Positions 42,405 through 51,521 of a stretch of 64,000 bases of DNA are shown piece after piece. The notes below the pieces were generated by a model. That model made no database searches, was not told where the DNA came from, and saw nothing but the letters and a program-made list of their open reading frames with translations. Origin of the DNA: CALCEB01 sp035531475 (GTDB taxonomy: Bacteria; Acidobacteriota; Terriglobia; UBA7540); contig DATKST010000101.1 of assembly GCA_035531475.1 (NCBI GenBank), positions 1-64,000 on the forward strand, given 5' to 3'. How positions within the stretch are numbered: position 1 is the first letter of the stretch; every line of letters starts with the position of its first letter. The position numbers and the translations under genes are program-made.

Positions 42405-45167
42405 TTAAGGTGAGGGATCCAGCCCGGTGGGTGTAGATTTCACCTGTTCCAGCCTGTTGAGAATGGCTTCGCGCAGGGCTTGCCCAGCCTCGGAAGAAAG
42501 CTTCTTGCCTTGTGAGGTCAGATAGAAAGCGTCGATGGCTTTCTGCCCTTCGGTGTCTATCAAAGCGATGTGAATGTCATGGCCCTGGTCGGCAATCAAT
42601 GAGCTGACGTGATAGAGCAATCCGGGAAAATCCTGGGTAACCAGCTCCAGCAAGGTGCTGTGTGAGGAGCTCGCCGGGTCAAAGGTGATTCGGGTCGGAA
42701 TCCTTACTTTGGGGTGGAGAGCCGCGTGGCTTCCCAACCTTGAACTCAGCAGAGTATCGAGCTCCAAGTTCCCCGTTAAGACTTCAAGCAACTGATTTTC
42801 CAGTTTCGCTTTTTCCGCCGGATTCAACTCCAGCGTCCTGAAAAGATCGGAAAAACGAAACGTATCCACAATAATTCCGTCGCAATTTGCGAAAGCTTCT
42901 ACCTTCAGGATATTCATTCCCCAAGCCATCAGAAACCCTGCCAGAGTTGAGAAAATGCCGGGTTGGTCAGCCGCGATGAGGGTCAATTCATACCAGGATT
43001 CCCGTCTGCGAACCGAGACGTGAAGTGGCTTTTCCTTCTTTGGGCTGACTGCCCTGGAAAAGTGCGCGGCAATCTCCTCCGAAGTGTGCGTTTGCAGGTA
43101 GCGCCTGGGAAATCCATTCAGAAAATGTGAAATATCTTGCGGATTGGCGGAAGGGCCAAGGTGGGCGGCGATTTTCTGGACTTCGGCGCTTGCCGGTCCA
43201 GCCACTTCGAGCCGTTCCTCGTCAACACTGCGCGCCAGATAATTCGTGCAGTGGACGTGGAATTGCCACAACGCCTCCGCCTTCCAGGGGGTCATGGCTT
43301 CAGGATTCACGGCTTGAATGTCCGCGTAAGTGACCAGGCAAAGCATCTTCAACCGTTCCACCGTTCCCATTTTTTCCGAGAACCAACGAACGGTTTGAGG
43401 ATCGAAGGTATCGAGGCGGCGGATGGCCGACGACATTTCGAGATGATGGGCCACCAGGAACTCAACCGTTTCCCGTTCCTCCTCGTTCAATCCCAGCCGC
43501 CGGGCGGTCTGTTCGGCCGCCACGATGCTGCCCGGCAAATGCTCTTCCGCCTCCATGCCCTTGCCAATATCATGGACCAGCAACGCCAGGGTCACGAGGT
43601 CCGGCCTTTCAATCTCAAAAAGCAATTCCGCAAACTTCTTTCGCCAGCTCCCCATCGAGCCGGGCAAAGGCTCCTGCTGGCTTGATCGGGCCACGGCGCG
43701 AAGATCCGCCAGGCACTGGATGGTCCTCAGCGTGTGTTCATCCACTGTATAGCGATGGTAGTAGTCACGGATCACCAGCGCATCAATCAGGCGGAAGTGG
43801 AGAATTAATTTTGCGATCACGCCTTGCTGGTGCATGGCCCGCAGGGCGCGGTCAGAGTGGGGCAGGCTCAGGACCGGCCTCAAGTGGGACCAGCACCCCA
43901 GCGGGAACTTATCTTTGGAATCGGAGGGCTTGGCCCTCTGGTTTTCATCCAAAGAGCGGAGATTTTCCTCCACCCATCGTCCCGCTTCGGGACTCAACTC
44001 CAGGTCGTGCCGGGCCACCATTTCAAAGAGCTGGAAGAGCAAAGCGGGATCGCCGCCGGTGAGGGGGGACCGGCGGGGAAAGATGCGGCCGCGAACCACC
44101 GAAAAGTCGGTGTTTGAAACACGCGACTTCCAGTCCTGATAAAGGCCATAGAGGGAAGTTCGCGCCGATTGTGATCCCTCCATCATCCGGGTGGCAAGGG
44201 CGTCAACGCTCCGAGCCTTCCGGAAATAGTGCCGCATCCAATCCGCGGCATCGGCGCAGAGTTCGCCTCGCATCCCCATGGCTTTTGCCGCGGCCAATTC
44301 CTGCAGCTCATAGGTCAGAAGGTTGTCGTCGCGGCTGCGAAAGCCATGCAGGAAGCAGCGCACATCACACAGAAACCGGAAACCGTCCCTGGCCGCTTCC
44401 CGCATGGCCGCTGGCCAGCCCAATTCCGGATCATCCCAAGCGCCTTTTTCTTCCAAGTTAGCAATCTGCGAGAGCCAGCGCGCCACTTGAACGTCGCGGA
44501 GACCGCCGGGAGCGTCTTTAACATTGGGCTCAAGATGGAAGATGGTTCCACCGTGCTTTTGATGTCGCCGGACAGTGAAATCTTCGAGCCTTGCCACAAT
44601 CGCTTGCCGTTCTCGCGCGACCAGATGTGGGATGGCCCGCTGCCGCAGATTCTCGAACACCTCCCATCCTCCGGCTAGATAGCGTGCATCGAGCAAGGAG
44701 ATGGTGAATTCAAATTGGTCTGGCTGAAACTGGTAGCAATCCGCCAGCGTCCGGTTGCTGTGCCCGATGCGAAGACGCAAGTCCCAAAGCGCCTGCAGCA
44801 TGGCGCTGACAGTGTCCCGCTTCAAAGAGGGAGAGCGGTTATCCGAGGAAAGGAAGAGCAGATCGACATCTGAATGAGGGAAGAGCTCCTGTCGCCCATA
44901 GCCTCCTACCGCCACCAGGCAGAAATTTCTCGGGGCGAGCAAGTCCCGGGAAAGAAATTCACGGAAGGTTTGCTGGACCAGGACATCCACCAGCGCCGTC
45001 CGTGCCAGGACATATTGTCCGCCGTCCTTACTCGATTCAAATTCCGCCCAGATCCGAGCCCGCTCCGCAGCGTAAAACCGGGGCAGGTCCGCGTAGGAGA
45101 GATATGAAAGTTCTGTCGCCGAGTATCCCGGAATAGAACTTGCCGGTTGCATGAATGAATTCGGCAT
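42405..45167 (-). CDS. glnD: [Protein-PII] uridylyltransferase / uridylyl-removing enzyme
   Basis: 920 residues, near the usual 860-930. It senses glutamine and uridylylates or deuridylylates the PII protein. Domains in order: nucleotidyltransferase (VGGYGRQELFPHSDVDLLFL, about residues 92-111), HD hydrolase for UMP removal (LLVHDIGKGMEAEEH, about 530-545, and HHLEMS), and two ACT domains in the C-terminal 200 residues (LTLIAADQPGIFSTLAGFL and LELVTQDFPGLLYHVSSLI), which bind glutamine. It is downstream of glnB in the same direction, with 21 bp between. Confidence 0.95.
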   Translation of the reverse strand: MPNSFMQPASSIPGYSATELSYLSYADLPRFYAAERARIWAEFESSKDGGQYVLARTALVDVLVQQTFREFLSRDLLAPRNFCLVAVGGYGRQELFPHSDVDLLFLSSDNRSPSLKRDTVSAMLQALWDLRLRIGHSNRTLADCYQFQPDQFEFTISLLDARYLAGGWEVFENLRQRAIPHLVARERQAIVARLEDFTVRRHQKHGGTIFHLEPNVKDAPGGLRDVQVARWLSQIANLEEKGAWDDPELGWPAAMREAARDGFRFLCDVRCFLHGFRSRDDNLLTYELQELAAAKAMGMRGELCADAADWMRHYFRKARSVDALATRMMEGSQSARTSLYGLYQDWKSRVSNTDFSVVRGRIFPRRSPLTGGDPALLFQLFEMVARHDLELSPEAGRWVEENLRSLDENQRAKPSDSKDKFPLGCWSHLRPVLSLPHSDRALRAMHQQGVIAKLILHFRLIDALVIRDYYHRYTVDEHTLRTIQCLADLRAVARSSQQEPLPGSMGSWRKKFAELLFEIERPDLVTLALLVHDIGKGMEAEEHLPGSIVAAEQTARRLGLNEEERETVEFLVAHHLEMSSAIRRLDTFDPQTVRWFSEKMGTVERLKMLCLVTYADIQAVNPEAMTPWKAEALWQFHVHCTNYLARSVDEERLEVAGPASAEVQKIAAHLGPSANPQDISHFLNGFPRRYLQTHTSEEIAAHFSRAVSPKKEKPLHVSVRRRESWYELTLIAADQPGIFSTLAGFLMAWGMNILKVEAFANCDGIIVDTFRFSDLFRTLELNPAEKAKLENQLLEVLTGNLELDTLLSSRLGSHAALHPKVRIPTRITFDPASSSHSTLLELVTQDFPGLLYHVSSLIADQGHDIHIALIDTEGQKAIDAFYLTSQGKKLSSEAGQALREAILNRLEQVKSTPTGLDPSP

Positions 45168-45188
45168 CTGGTCCTTCGAAGTGCAGGA

Positions 45189-45527
45189 CTAGAGCGCAAG
45201 GTCGCCCCTTTCTTCGTTGCGGATTCGTATGGCTTCCTCAACGTTATAGACGAAAATCTTGCCGTCCCCAATCTTTCCGGTTTTCGCGGCTTGCAGCAGA
45301 GTGTCCAGTACTTGCTCCAAGCGGTCATCGGGCAAAACGATTTCGATTTTGATCTTCGGCAGCAGGTCAACGGTGTATTCGTTACCACGATAGATTTCCG
45401 TGTGGCCCTTTTGCCGGCCGTGCCCGCGCACTTCGGAAACTGTCATGCCATCGATGCCAATCTCCTGAAGCGCGTCCTTCACGGGCGTCAACCGGGAGGT
45501 CTGGATGATCGCTTCGACTTTTTTCAT
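45189..45527 (-). CDS. glnK: Nitrogen regulatory protein PII
   Basis: 112 residues from the ATG at 45527 (MKKVEAIIQTSRLTPVKDAL). PII proteins are trimeric 2-oxoglutarate and ATP/ADP sensors that block AmtB and control glutamine synthetase. The T-loop carries the uridylylation site Tyr51 in EIYRGNEYTVDLLPK, the substrate for the GlnD encoded next to it. The C-terminal IFVYNVEEAIRIRNEERG matches the PII signature. Placement right after amtB favours the GlnK name, although GlnB cannot be excluded. Confidence 0.95.
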   Translation of the reverse strand: MKKVEAIIQTSRLTPVKDALQEIGIDGMTVSEVRGHGRQKGHTEIYRGNEYTVDLLPKIKIEIVLPDDRLEQVLDTLLQAAKTGKIGDGKIFVYNVEEAIRIRNEERGDLAL

Positions 45528-45603
45528 GAAGTTAACCTCACGGCCTTCCCCCTTCGACCCTTTCGGAGGCGGCCAGCGATGGATGTGTGGACTTACCTGC
45601 CAA

Positions 45604-47055
45604 CTATGCCTCCAAATTGTAAGCTTCCTCACCATGCAACGACAAATCCAGCCCCTGAACCTCCTGCTCGGGGCTGACGCGAAGCCCGATAACCGAGTCC
45701 ACAATCTTCAGGATAATGAGCGTCCCAACAATCGCCAACCCCCAAGCAATCCCAACCCCTACCATTTGGTTCAGGAGCTGGTGGGCGTTGCCATCGACCA
45801 TCCCCACCGCCAAGGCGTGGCCTTTGTTGTCCTGGAAAATCGGATTGATGACGCTCGTCGCAAAAACGCCGGTGAGGAGCGCTCCAACGGTTCCGCCGAT
45901 GCCGTGAACGCCGAAGGCATCCAGCGAATCATCGTAGCCGAATAGGGGTTTCACTTTCACCACCATGAAGTAACAAACGGCCCCGGCAATCAGTCCAATT
46001 ACCAGCGCCGGCATGGGCGCTACAAAACCCGAAGCGGGAGTGATCGCGACCAACCCGGCGACGGCTCCGGAGACGGCTCCCAGGACGCTGGGCTTCCCGG
46101 TCCGCAGCCACTCCGCCACCAACCAGCCGATGGTGGCGCCGGCCGCGCCCAAATGGGTGGCCACGAAGGCGCTGGTCGCCAAAGTCCCTGCATTTAAGGC
46201 ACTTCCGGCATTGAAGCCGAACCAACCTACCCATAGCAGGCACGCTCCAATCACGCTTAGCACCACATTATGGGGAGGCATCGGTTCGTGGGGATATCCG
46301 ACGCGCTTTCCCAAGTACAATGCGCAGACCAGCGCCGAAACCCCGGAAGTGATGTGGACCACGGTGCCGCCGGCAAAATCCAAGGTGGGTACGGCGCCGC
46401 CGAGAGAGGCATTCAGAAATCCTCCTTTTCCCCACACCATATGAGCCATGGGATCATAAACCAGGATGGTCCACAGCGTCATAAACAGAACCATGGCGCT
46501 GAACTTCATTCTTTCTGCAAAGGCGCCGGTAATCAAGGCCGGAGTGATGATGGCGAACATCATCTGGAAGATCATAAAAGTCTGCTGCGGAATGGTGGCG
46601 GCGTAATCCGGATCAGGCGTCAAGCCCACGTGCCGCAAAAAGCTATATCCCATTCCGCCGATGAAATGGTTTCCCGAATGGAAGCACAGACTATAGCCAA
46701 ATAGGGCCCAAAGCACCGTCACCAGAGCCATCAACGCAAAGCTCTGCATCATGGTGCTGAGAACGTTTTTCTTTCTCACCAAGCCGCCGTAAAACAGCGC
46801 CAGACCGGGTCCGATCATCAGCAATACGAGCGCGGACGAAACCAGCATCCAGGCGTTGTCTCCGGCGCTTTTGGCGTTCGCAACTGCCTTCTCAAGCTCT
46901 TGCGTTTTTTCCTGAAGCGCCGCGAGCGCGGCTCCCGCGCTGTTTGGGGCTGGAGCGGGCACAACGGACTGCGCCCATGCGGTTCCCGCCAGTGATAAGA
47001 CCAGGATCATATAGAGGGCGGTTCGCCGCACTGTCCGGCAACTCATCGGCTGCAT
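45604..47055 (-). CDS. amtB: Ammonium transporter
   Basis: 483 residues. A cleavable signal (RTALYMILVLSLAGTAWAQ) is followed by a short coiled-coil-like stretch rich in Glu/Ala/Lys (ALQEKTQELEKAVANAKSAG), unlike E. coli AmtB, then the Amt core (FYGGLVRKKNVLSTMMQSF, about 11 spans). The pore twin-histidine region shows as YDPMAHMVW and FGVHGIGGTVGALL. It conducts ammonium and is gated by the PII protein encoded 76 bp downstream. The amtB-glnK-glnD order is a coherent nitrogen-sensing unit. Confidence 0.92.
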   Translation of the reverse strand: MQPMSCRTVRRTALYMILVLSLAGTAWAQSVVPAPAPNSAGAALAALQEKTQELEKAVANAKSAGDNAWMLVSSALVLLMIGPGLALFYGGLVRKKNVLSTMMQSFALMALVTVLWALFGYSLCFHSGNHFIGGMGYSFLRHVGLTPDPDYAATIPQQTFMIFQMMFAIITPALITGAFAERMKFSAMVLFMTLWTILVYDPMAHMVWGKGGFLNASLGGAVPTLDFAGGTVVHITSGVSALVCALYLGKRVGYPHEPMPPHNVVLSVIGACLLWVGWFGFNAGSALNAGTLATSAFVATHLGAAGATIGWLVAEWLRTGKPSVLGAVSGAVAGLVAITPASGFVAPMPALVIGLIAGAVCYFMVVKVKPLFGYDDSLDAFGVHGIGGTVGALLTGVFATSVINPIFQDNKGHALAVGMVDGNAHQLLNQMVGVGIAWGLAIVGTLIILKIVDSVIGLRVSPEQEVQGLDLSLHGEEAYNLEA

Positions 47056-47687
47056 TCTCCCTTCGATCGCAAATCACGTTCATCCGATTCGTAGAGCCTA
47101 GTCTGGATTATAGAAAGGCTCTTGGAAAACAGCCAATCAAATGACTTTATCGCCCGCATAACCAAATGTTTCCGTGCAGACCATGGCCCTGCCGACAAGC
47201 CCCGGCTATCCATTTTCAAAAAGGGCGCCGCACAATCGTCCCGGTCACCGTTCGGAAAGGCCTTCATAGAATTCTGCCGGGCGTGAATGTCGCGGCCAGC
47301 CAGGCGGTCACAGACCGCCGCACCAGCCACGAGCCCGCCCGTTTACAGCGGGCACCCTCTCCCCGCAAGCGGGAAGAGGGCCAAATAGCGACGTAGCGAG
47401 TCGGGCGGCATCTCCCCCTCTCCCCGCCTGCGGGGAGAGGGCTGGGGTGAGGGGAAAGGCGACAGCGCCGCCACAAACAGCAGGAGAAACACCCTAACTG
47501 AACAGTATTGGGGCTAACTCTAATGAAATAGTTTGTAATGCCGATGACACAAGATGTTAGAATTTGGGCCACGGGAGCGCCCACACCGCGGGTGAAGAGG
47601 GTGGCGCATGGCTGGGAAGTGCTCGCCAGGTTTCGAAGAGGTTGGATTGGTGCAAGGTCCCGATCTTTTCAATTTGCTGGAGGCAGG
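47056..47687. other. Repeat-rich intergenic region, 630 bp
   Basis: Downstream of the amtB start, repeat debris fills most of the space: CAGGCGGTCACAGACCGCCG (about 47301, a family-1-like core), two family-3 hairpins (47353-47380 and 47413-47456), and a lone family-2 arm CTGAACAGTATTGGGGCTAAC (about 47500-47520). The segment 47056-47300 contains the amtB upstream region, with an AT-richer patch near 47100-47170. No gene is supported. Confidence 0.55.
47353..47456. repeat. Two family-3 hairpins in tandem
   Basis: CCCTCTCCCCGCAAGCGGGAAGAGGG (47353-47379) and CCCTCTCCCCGCC-TG-CGGGGAGAGGG (about 47415-47441) with GGTGAGGGG after it, separated by about 35 bp. Both can form terminator-like stems but lack T tracts. 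Confidence 0.7.
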
Positions 47688-47915
47688 ATGAGAGCCTACG
47701 TACTCATTAACGTCAGACCCGGAAAAGTCCGGGACGTTGTCAGCTCAGTGGCCAGCCTTCAAGGGGTGATGCACGCTGACGCATGTTGGGGATTGCCCGA
47801 CGTCTTTGCTTACGTCGAGACTCCGGACGAGAATAGCCTGCACGCTCTGGTCATGGAAAAGATTCAAAGGCTGGAGGGAGTGGACCGCACGGAAACCCAC
47901 ATTGCGGTGGGCTGA
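47688..47915 (+). CDS. Stand-alone AsnC/Lrp ligand-binding domain protein
   Basis: 75 residues from the ATG at 47688, with GGAGGCAGG just before it. The sequence MRAYVLINVRPGKVRDVV ... GVMHADACWGLPDVFAYVE ... IQRLEGVDRTETHIAVG matches the RAM (AsnC_trans_reg) effector-binding domain that normally follows a DNA-binding domain in Lrp/AsnC regulators. No helix-turn-helix is present, so this is a single-domain (SraA-like) protein that may pair with or modulate a full Lrp regulator by binding small effectors. It is preceded by a long repeat region. Confidence 0.78.
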   Translation: MRAYVLINVRPGKVRDVVSSVASLQGVMHADACWGLPDVFAYVETPDENSLHALVMEKIQRLEGVDRTETHIAVG

Positions 47916-48047
47916 GGCGCCGGGTCATGCGCGTTGGGCGCAACGCGCCGCTGGCGGGTTCGGGGTTTCGAAGCCTGCGGCAAGAAACGGGGCGGGCATT
48001 CAAGGCTCACCCACGGTTACTGGGAAATGCAACCTTCTGCGGGTCTG

Positions 48048-48157
48048 GGTAGTGGGTCAGGTTGCTGTAGCGGCGGTCTCTGACCGCCGGGCTTTATTCT
48101 TCAACAGTTTCCGGCGGTCAGAGACCGCCGCTACAGCAGTGAAAATGCACCACTACC
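48048..48157. mobile_element. Family-1 MITE (110 bp) with near-perfect 8-bp duplication
   Basis: GGTAGTGG and CCACTACC ends and interior CGGCGGTCTCTGACCGCCG stems. The flanks CGGGTCTG (48040-48047) and AGGGTCTG (48158-48165) agree at 7 of 8 positions. Confidence 0.85.
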
Positions 48158-48176
48158 AGGGTCTGCATTCTATGCA

Positions 48177-49133
48177 TCAAGAGGCGGCGTTACTGCCAGG
48201 TGCGCCGGCGGGTCTCGCGACTTCCACCCGGTTCCGTCCCATGCCTTTGGCACGGTAGAGAGCTTCGTCTGCCATGCGGAGCAGAGAGGCGGCATCCATC
48301 AGGCCTAATTCCGCCGTGGTGGCCACGCCAAGACTTAACGTGACGGCGATCCGAAGATCATCGGAGATCGCCACCGGATTCCCGGATACCGCCACCCGGA
48401 GGCTTTCCGCCCGGCGGCTGGCCACAGCCGCATCGCAGCCAGGAAGCACCGTCAAGAATTCCTCTCCGCCATAACGGCCCACCGCATCGTAGGAACGGAC
48501 CTCGGCCCGTAACTGGGAGCCGACTTTCCGCAACACTTCGTCGCCCGCAAGGTGCCCGTAATTGTCATTGACGCTCTTGAAATGGTCCAGGTCAGTCAGG
48601 ATGATCGCCAAGGGCATTGCAACACGCCGGGAACGGTCCAGTTCCTTGTCCAGGAACTCTAGGATGCCGGCACGGTTCAAAACCCGGGTGAGGGCATCAT
48701 GCGTGGCCTGCTCGCGAAGCGCTTCGCGAGCCCGGACCAGTTCCGCCTGCAATTCCAGAATCCGCCTGCCGGCCCTCACCCTCGCTTTCAGTTCGTGCAA
48801 GTCAAAGGGCTTCACCAAATAGTCGTCAGCCCCCATGTCGAGGCCCCGGACGATATCTTCTTTGCGGTCTTTGGCAGTCAAAAGAATGGCGTAAATATAA
48901 GCGCCTTGTTCTTCTTTCCTGAGCTCCCGGATCACATCGGGCCCGTCCATTCCGGGCATCATCCAATCCAGGATCACCAAGCGCGGAGAGTCCGCGCAGC
49001 GGAGCATTTCGAGGGCTTCCAACCCGTCCCCGGTTTTGGCAACCTCATATCCCCACTTCACCAAGGAGGCTTCGAGCAGCCGAGCCGAGACCGGATCATC
49101 TTCTGCAATGAGAACTCTCATACTTCGATTCAT
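48177..49133 (-). CDS. Response regulator with GGDEF diguanylate cyclase domain
   Basis: 318 residues. Residues 1-125 form a REC domain with the phosphoacceptor Asp in LVILDWMMPGMDG and the Lys in DDYLVKPFDLHEL. A helix (about 128-150) links it to a GGDEF domain. The active site is GGEEF (VGRYGGEEFLTVLPG), and an inhibitory-site RxxD (RSYD) lies five residues before it, so product inhibition by c-di-GMP is expected. The N-terminus could start at 49121 (MRVLIAEDDP). No histidine kinase is adjacent. The upstream 375 bp holds no gene but has an AT-rich patch near 49210-49340. Confidence 0.88.
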   Translation of the reverse strand: MNRSMRVLIAEDDPVSARLLEASLVKWGYEVAKTGDGLEALEMLRCADSPRLVILDWMMPGMDGPDVIRELRKEEQGAYIYAILLTAKDRKEDIVRGLDMGADDYLVKPFDLHELKARVRAGRRILELQAELVRAREALREQATHDALTRVLNRAGILEFLDKELDRSRRVAMPLAIILTDLDHFKSVNDNYGHLAGDEVLRKVGSQLRAEVRSYDAVGRYGGEEFLTVLPGCDAAVASRRAESLRVAVSGNPVAISDDLRIAVTLSLGVATTAELGLMDAASLLRMADEALYRAKGMGRNRVEVARPAGAPGSNAAS

Positions 49134-49510
49134 TCACCCCAGGGCTGGACGACTCCGAAGCATCACCCCAAGCACGACGGACTGGTCCTCGAATAAAACT
49201 TAGTGAATCATCCCACCGCGCAACAACCGCTTTTTAGTTTCAACCGTATTGTACACCCCTAGGGTACACCAGCAGTATGGGAATACAGTTTCCAGCTTCC
49301 AAAGCCCGCTGGTGGATGAACTCTGCAATTTCATTTACGGTCTCAGGCGGCCTCGTTAGAAGTTAGTTGACCAGCCCGCGGGTTTATTGTTACAGTTCAA
49401 AATCTGCCTTCAGGTCAGGCATCTTCATTGAGCCGCACGGCCGGTTCGTTCCGTAATTCTTACGAATCATACTTTCCGATTCGATCCTTAATTCACAGGG
49501 AGAAACAGAA
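49134..49510. other. Divergent intergenic region between the GGDEF and phosphofructokinase genes
   Basis: Both neighbours are transcribed away from it, so promoters should be here. TCGAATAAAACTTAGTGAATCATCC (about 49189-49213) is similar to TCGAGTAAAACTTCGTGAATAATCC (about 59593-59617), which I take as repeat debris. The rest is ordinary non-coding sequence. Confidence 0.4.
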
Positions 49511-50557
49511 ATGGCCAAGAAATCAGGCGGTACCATTGGAATTCTAACGGGAGGCGGCGATTGCCCGGGATTGAACGCCGTGATCCGCGCCGTCGTACGC
49601 CGGGCGAATATGCTGGATTACCAGATAGTGGGCATCAAGAACGGCTGGTTGGGGTTGGTGAAGGGCATGACCGAGTCACTCGACTTGATGGCCGTTTCCG
49701 GCATCTTGCCGAGGGGCGGCACCATCCTCGGCACATCGCGCACCAATCCTTACAAGGACGATTCCGACCGGAAAAAGGTTTTTGAAAACTTGAAGAAATT
49801 CAAGATTGATTTCTTGATCGCCGTGGGCGGCGAGGACACGCTGGGTGTCGCCAAGAGACTTGATGCGGATGGAATCAAAGTGGTCGGCATTCCGAAAACG
49901 ATTGACAATGACATTGAAGGGACCGACCAGACCTTCGGATTTGACACGGCGGTTTCGATCGTTACCGAGGCCATTGACCGTCTCCATTCGACCGCTGAAT
50001 CACACCAGCGCGTGATGGTGGTGGAAGTGATGGGCCGGCACACCGGATGGATTGCCACGGCGGGTGGACTGGCGGGCGGGGCGGATTGCATTCTGATCCC
50101 GGAAAAGCCCATGACCATCGAGGAGATTTGTGAGGTCGTACAAAAACGGCATTCGCGGGGCCGGTTGTTCTCCATTGTGGTGGTGGCCGAAGGATTTAAG
50201 CTCCAAGGGTTTGAGCACGCGGTGACCAAAGATCAAAAACTGGACGCTTTCGGCCATGCCCACCTGGGCGGCATCGGAGAGGTGATTGCCCAGCAGATTG
50301 AAGAACGGACCGGATTCGAAACGCGCGTCACCGTCCTCGGCCACGTGCAACGGGGCGGCTCGCCGACGGCATTTGACAGGATACTCGGCACGCGTTACGG
50401 AGTTCATGCGGTGGATCTGATTCATCAGGGAAAATTCGGCAACATGGTTTCCTTGAAGGGAAACAAGATCACCGAGATCCCCCTTGCGAAGGCCATGAAG
50501 AAGCTCAAGCTGGTGGACAAGGACCTGATCGCAACCGCGGAAATCTTCTATGGGTAG
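49511..50557 (+). CDS. pfp: Phosphofructokinase with pyrophosphate-type signature
   Basis: 348 residues, ribosome site CAGGGAGAAACAG. The PFK family is clear: LTGGGDCPGLNAVIRAVVRR at the N-terminus, PRGGTILGTSRTNP, and TIDNDIEGTDQTFGFDTA with catalytic Asp132. Two determinants decide the donor: residue 109 is Asp (GGEDT 106-110) where ATP enzymes have Gly, and residue 129 is Lys (PKTIDND) where ATP enzymes have Gly. Asp plus Lys are the accepted marks of PPi-dependent PFK. I therefore call it PPi-fructose-6-phosphate 1-phosphotransferase, which can work in both directions. It stands alone. The inference is by residue pattern only. Confidence 0.85.
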   Translation: MAKKSGGTIGILTGGGDCPGLNAVIRAVVRRANMLDYQIVGIKNGWLGLVKGMTESLDLMAVSGILPRGGTILGTSRTNPYKDDSDRKKVFENLKKFKIDFLIAVGGEDTLGVAKRLDADGIKVVGIPKTIDNDIEGTDQTFGFDTAVSIVTEAIDRLHSTAESHQRVMVVEVMGRHTGWIATAGGLAGGADCILIPEKPMTIEEICEVVQKRHSRGRLFSIVVVAEGFKLQGFEHAVTKDQKLDAFGHAHLGGIGEVIAQQIEERTGFETRVTVLGHVQRGGSPTAFDRILGTRYGVHAVDLIHQGKFGNMVSLKGNKITEIPLAKAMKKLKLVDKDLIATAEIFYG

Positions 50558-50750
50558 CGCGTCCGCCACCTGAAGGCAAACCATCATTCCTGCGCCAGCA
50601 GGAACCCTACCTCTGCTTGGGGGTAGAGGTATCTGAGCTTTCTAGCGCGAAGAAAAGAATATCGTTCAATCAATCAGGCCAATACTTGGATTGGGACGTG
50701 GTAGGCCGGGAGAAACCAGGTGAATCCCAGGTTGCGGCGGGGGCGGAAAC

Positions 50751-51485
50751 TCAATCGCCCGCGATTGCAGATCTTGATCGGACGCCTTTGTGAATAATGG
50801 CTTGGATCTCCACCGCAAAAGGTCCAATTGAGTTATCCGGCAGGCAAACGAGGAAGGCACGAAGGGCCAGCAGGCTTTCTTTGGTGATTACATCAAAATC
50901 ATGATAATAGACGTCCAATCGCTGCCAGCAATCGCCGGAAGGGGAATTCCCGCCACGCTCTCCCTGGTAGCACTCTCTGTTGAACTCTGCGGTCAACGTC
51001 TCAACGGCACGGCGCAAAACCCTGAGTTGGAGTTGAAACCTCAAACGGGGACGGAACACGAATTGGCTGAGCAATTCGTGCATCCGAACGTAATCCGCCA
51101 TGGTGCGGGACATAAAATGGGATGAGGACATTCTCCGGATCGGGAATACCATTTGAATGTCTGGGAGATGGTCGTTCAATAAGTTGAGCAGGACCATCAT
51201 CACCCCCGCCAATCGCTCCCATTCGCTGCAAGCGAGCCGGGCAAGTCTCCACGCCACCTCCTGGTTTCCGATATTCTTTTCGTCCATCGCGTCATTTAAG
51301 GAAACGCCAAGAATTCCAGTGCGGGCTTCAATCTCCCGGGCTAAAGGATCGAAGGTCAACTCCCGGTTCCGGTCAAGGGGAATCATGCCACAATATTGGG
51401 AGAGTGCGGGGTCACCGAGGCGCAGAATTCTACGCAAGACCGTCCCCACAACGATCAGTGTGAAGGATCCTAAGACCCAATGCAT
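50751..51485 (-). CDS. Membrane-anchored protein of unknown function
   Basis: About 244 residues. I start it at the ATG at 51485 (MHWVLGSFTLIVVGTVLRR), giving one N-terminal membrane anchor; a TTG at 51521 would extend it by 12 residues. The remaining part is alpha-helical and Arg/Leu-rich (MADYVRMHELLSQFVFRPRL, LQLRVLRRAVETLTAEFNRE) without any motif I recognise. It lies tail to tail after the PFK gene (193 bp apart). I do not assign a function. Confidence 0.55.
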   Translation of the reverse strand: MHWVLGSFTLIVVGTVLRRILRLGDPALSQYCGMIPLDRNRELTFDPLAREIEARTGILGVSLNDAMDEKNIGNQEVAWRLARLACSEWERLAGVMMVLLNLLNDHLPDIQMVFPIRRMSSSHFMSRTMADYVRMHELLSQFVFRPRLRFQLQLRVLRRAVETLTAEFNRECYQGERGGNSPSGDCWQRLDVYYHDFDVITKESLLALRAFLVCLPDNSIGPFAVEIQAIIHKGVRSRSAIAGD

Positions 51486-51521
51486 GGTGTCGATAATAAT
51501 GCAATGAGTAAATTGAAGCAA

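Noticed and set aside
49511..50557. Labelling this as ATP-dependent pfkA
   Set aside because: Asp109 and Lys129 are the pyrophosphate-type residues, which argues against ATP as the donor.
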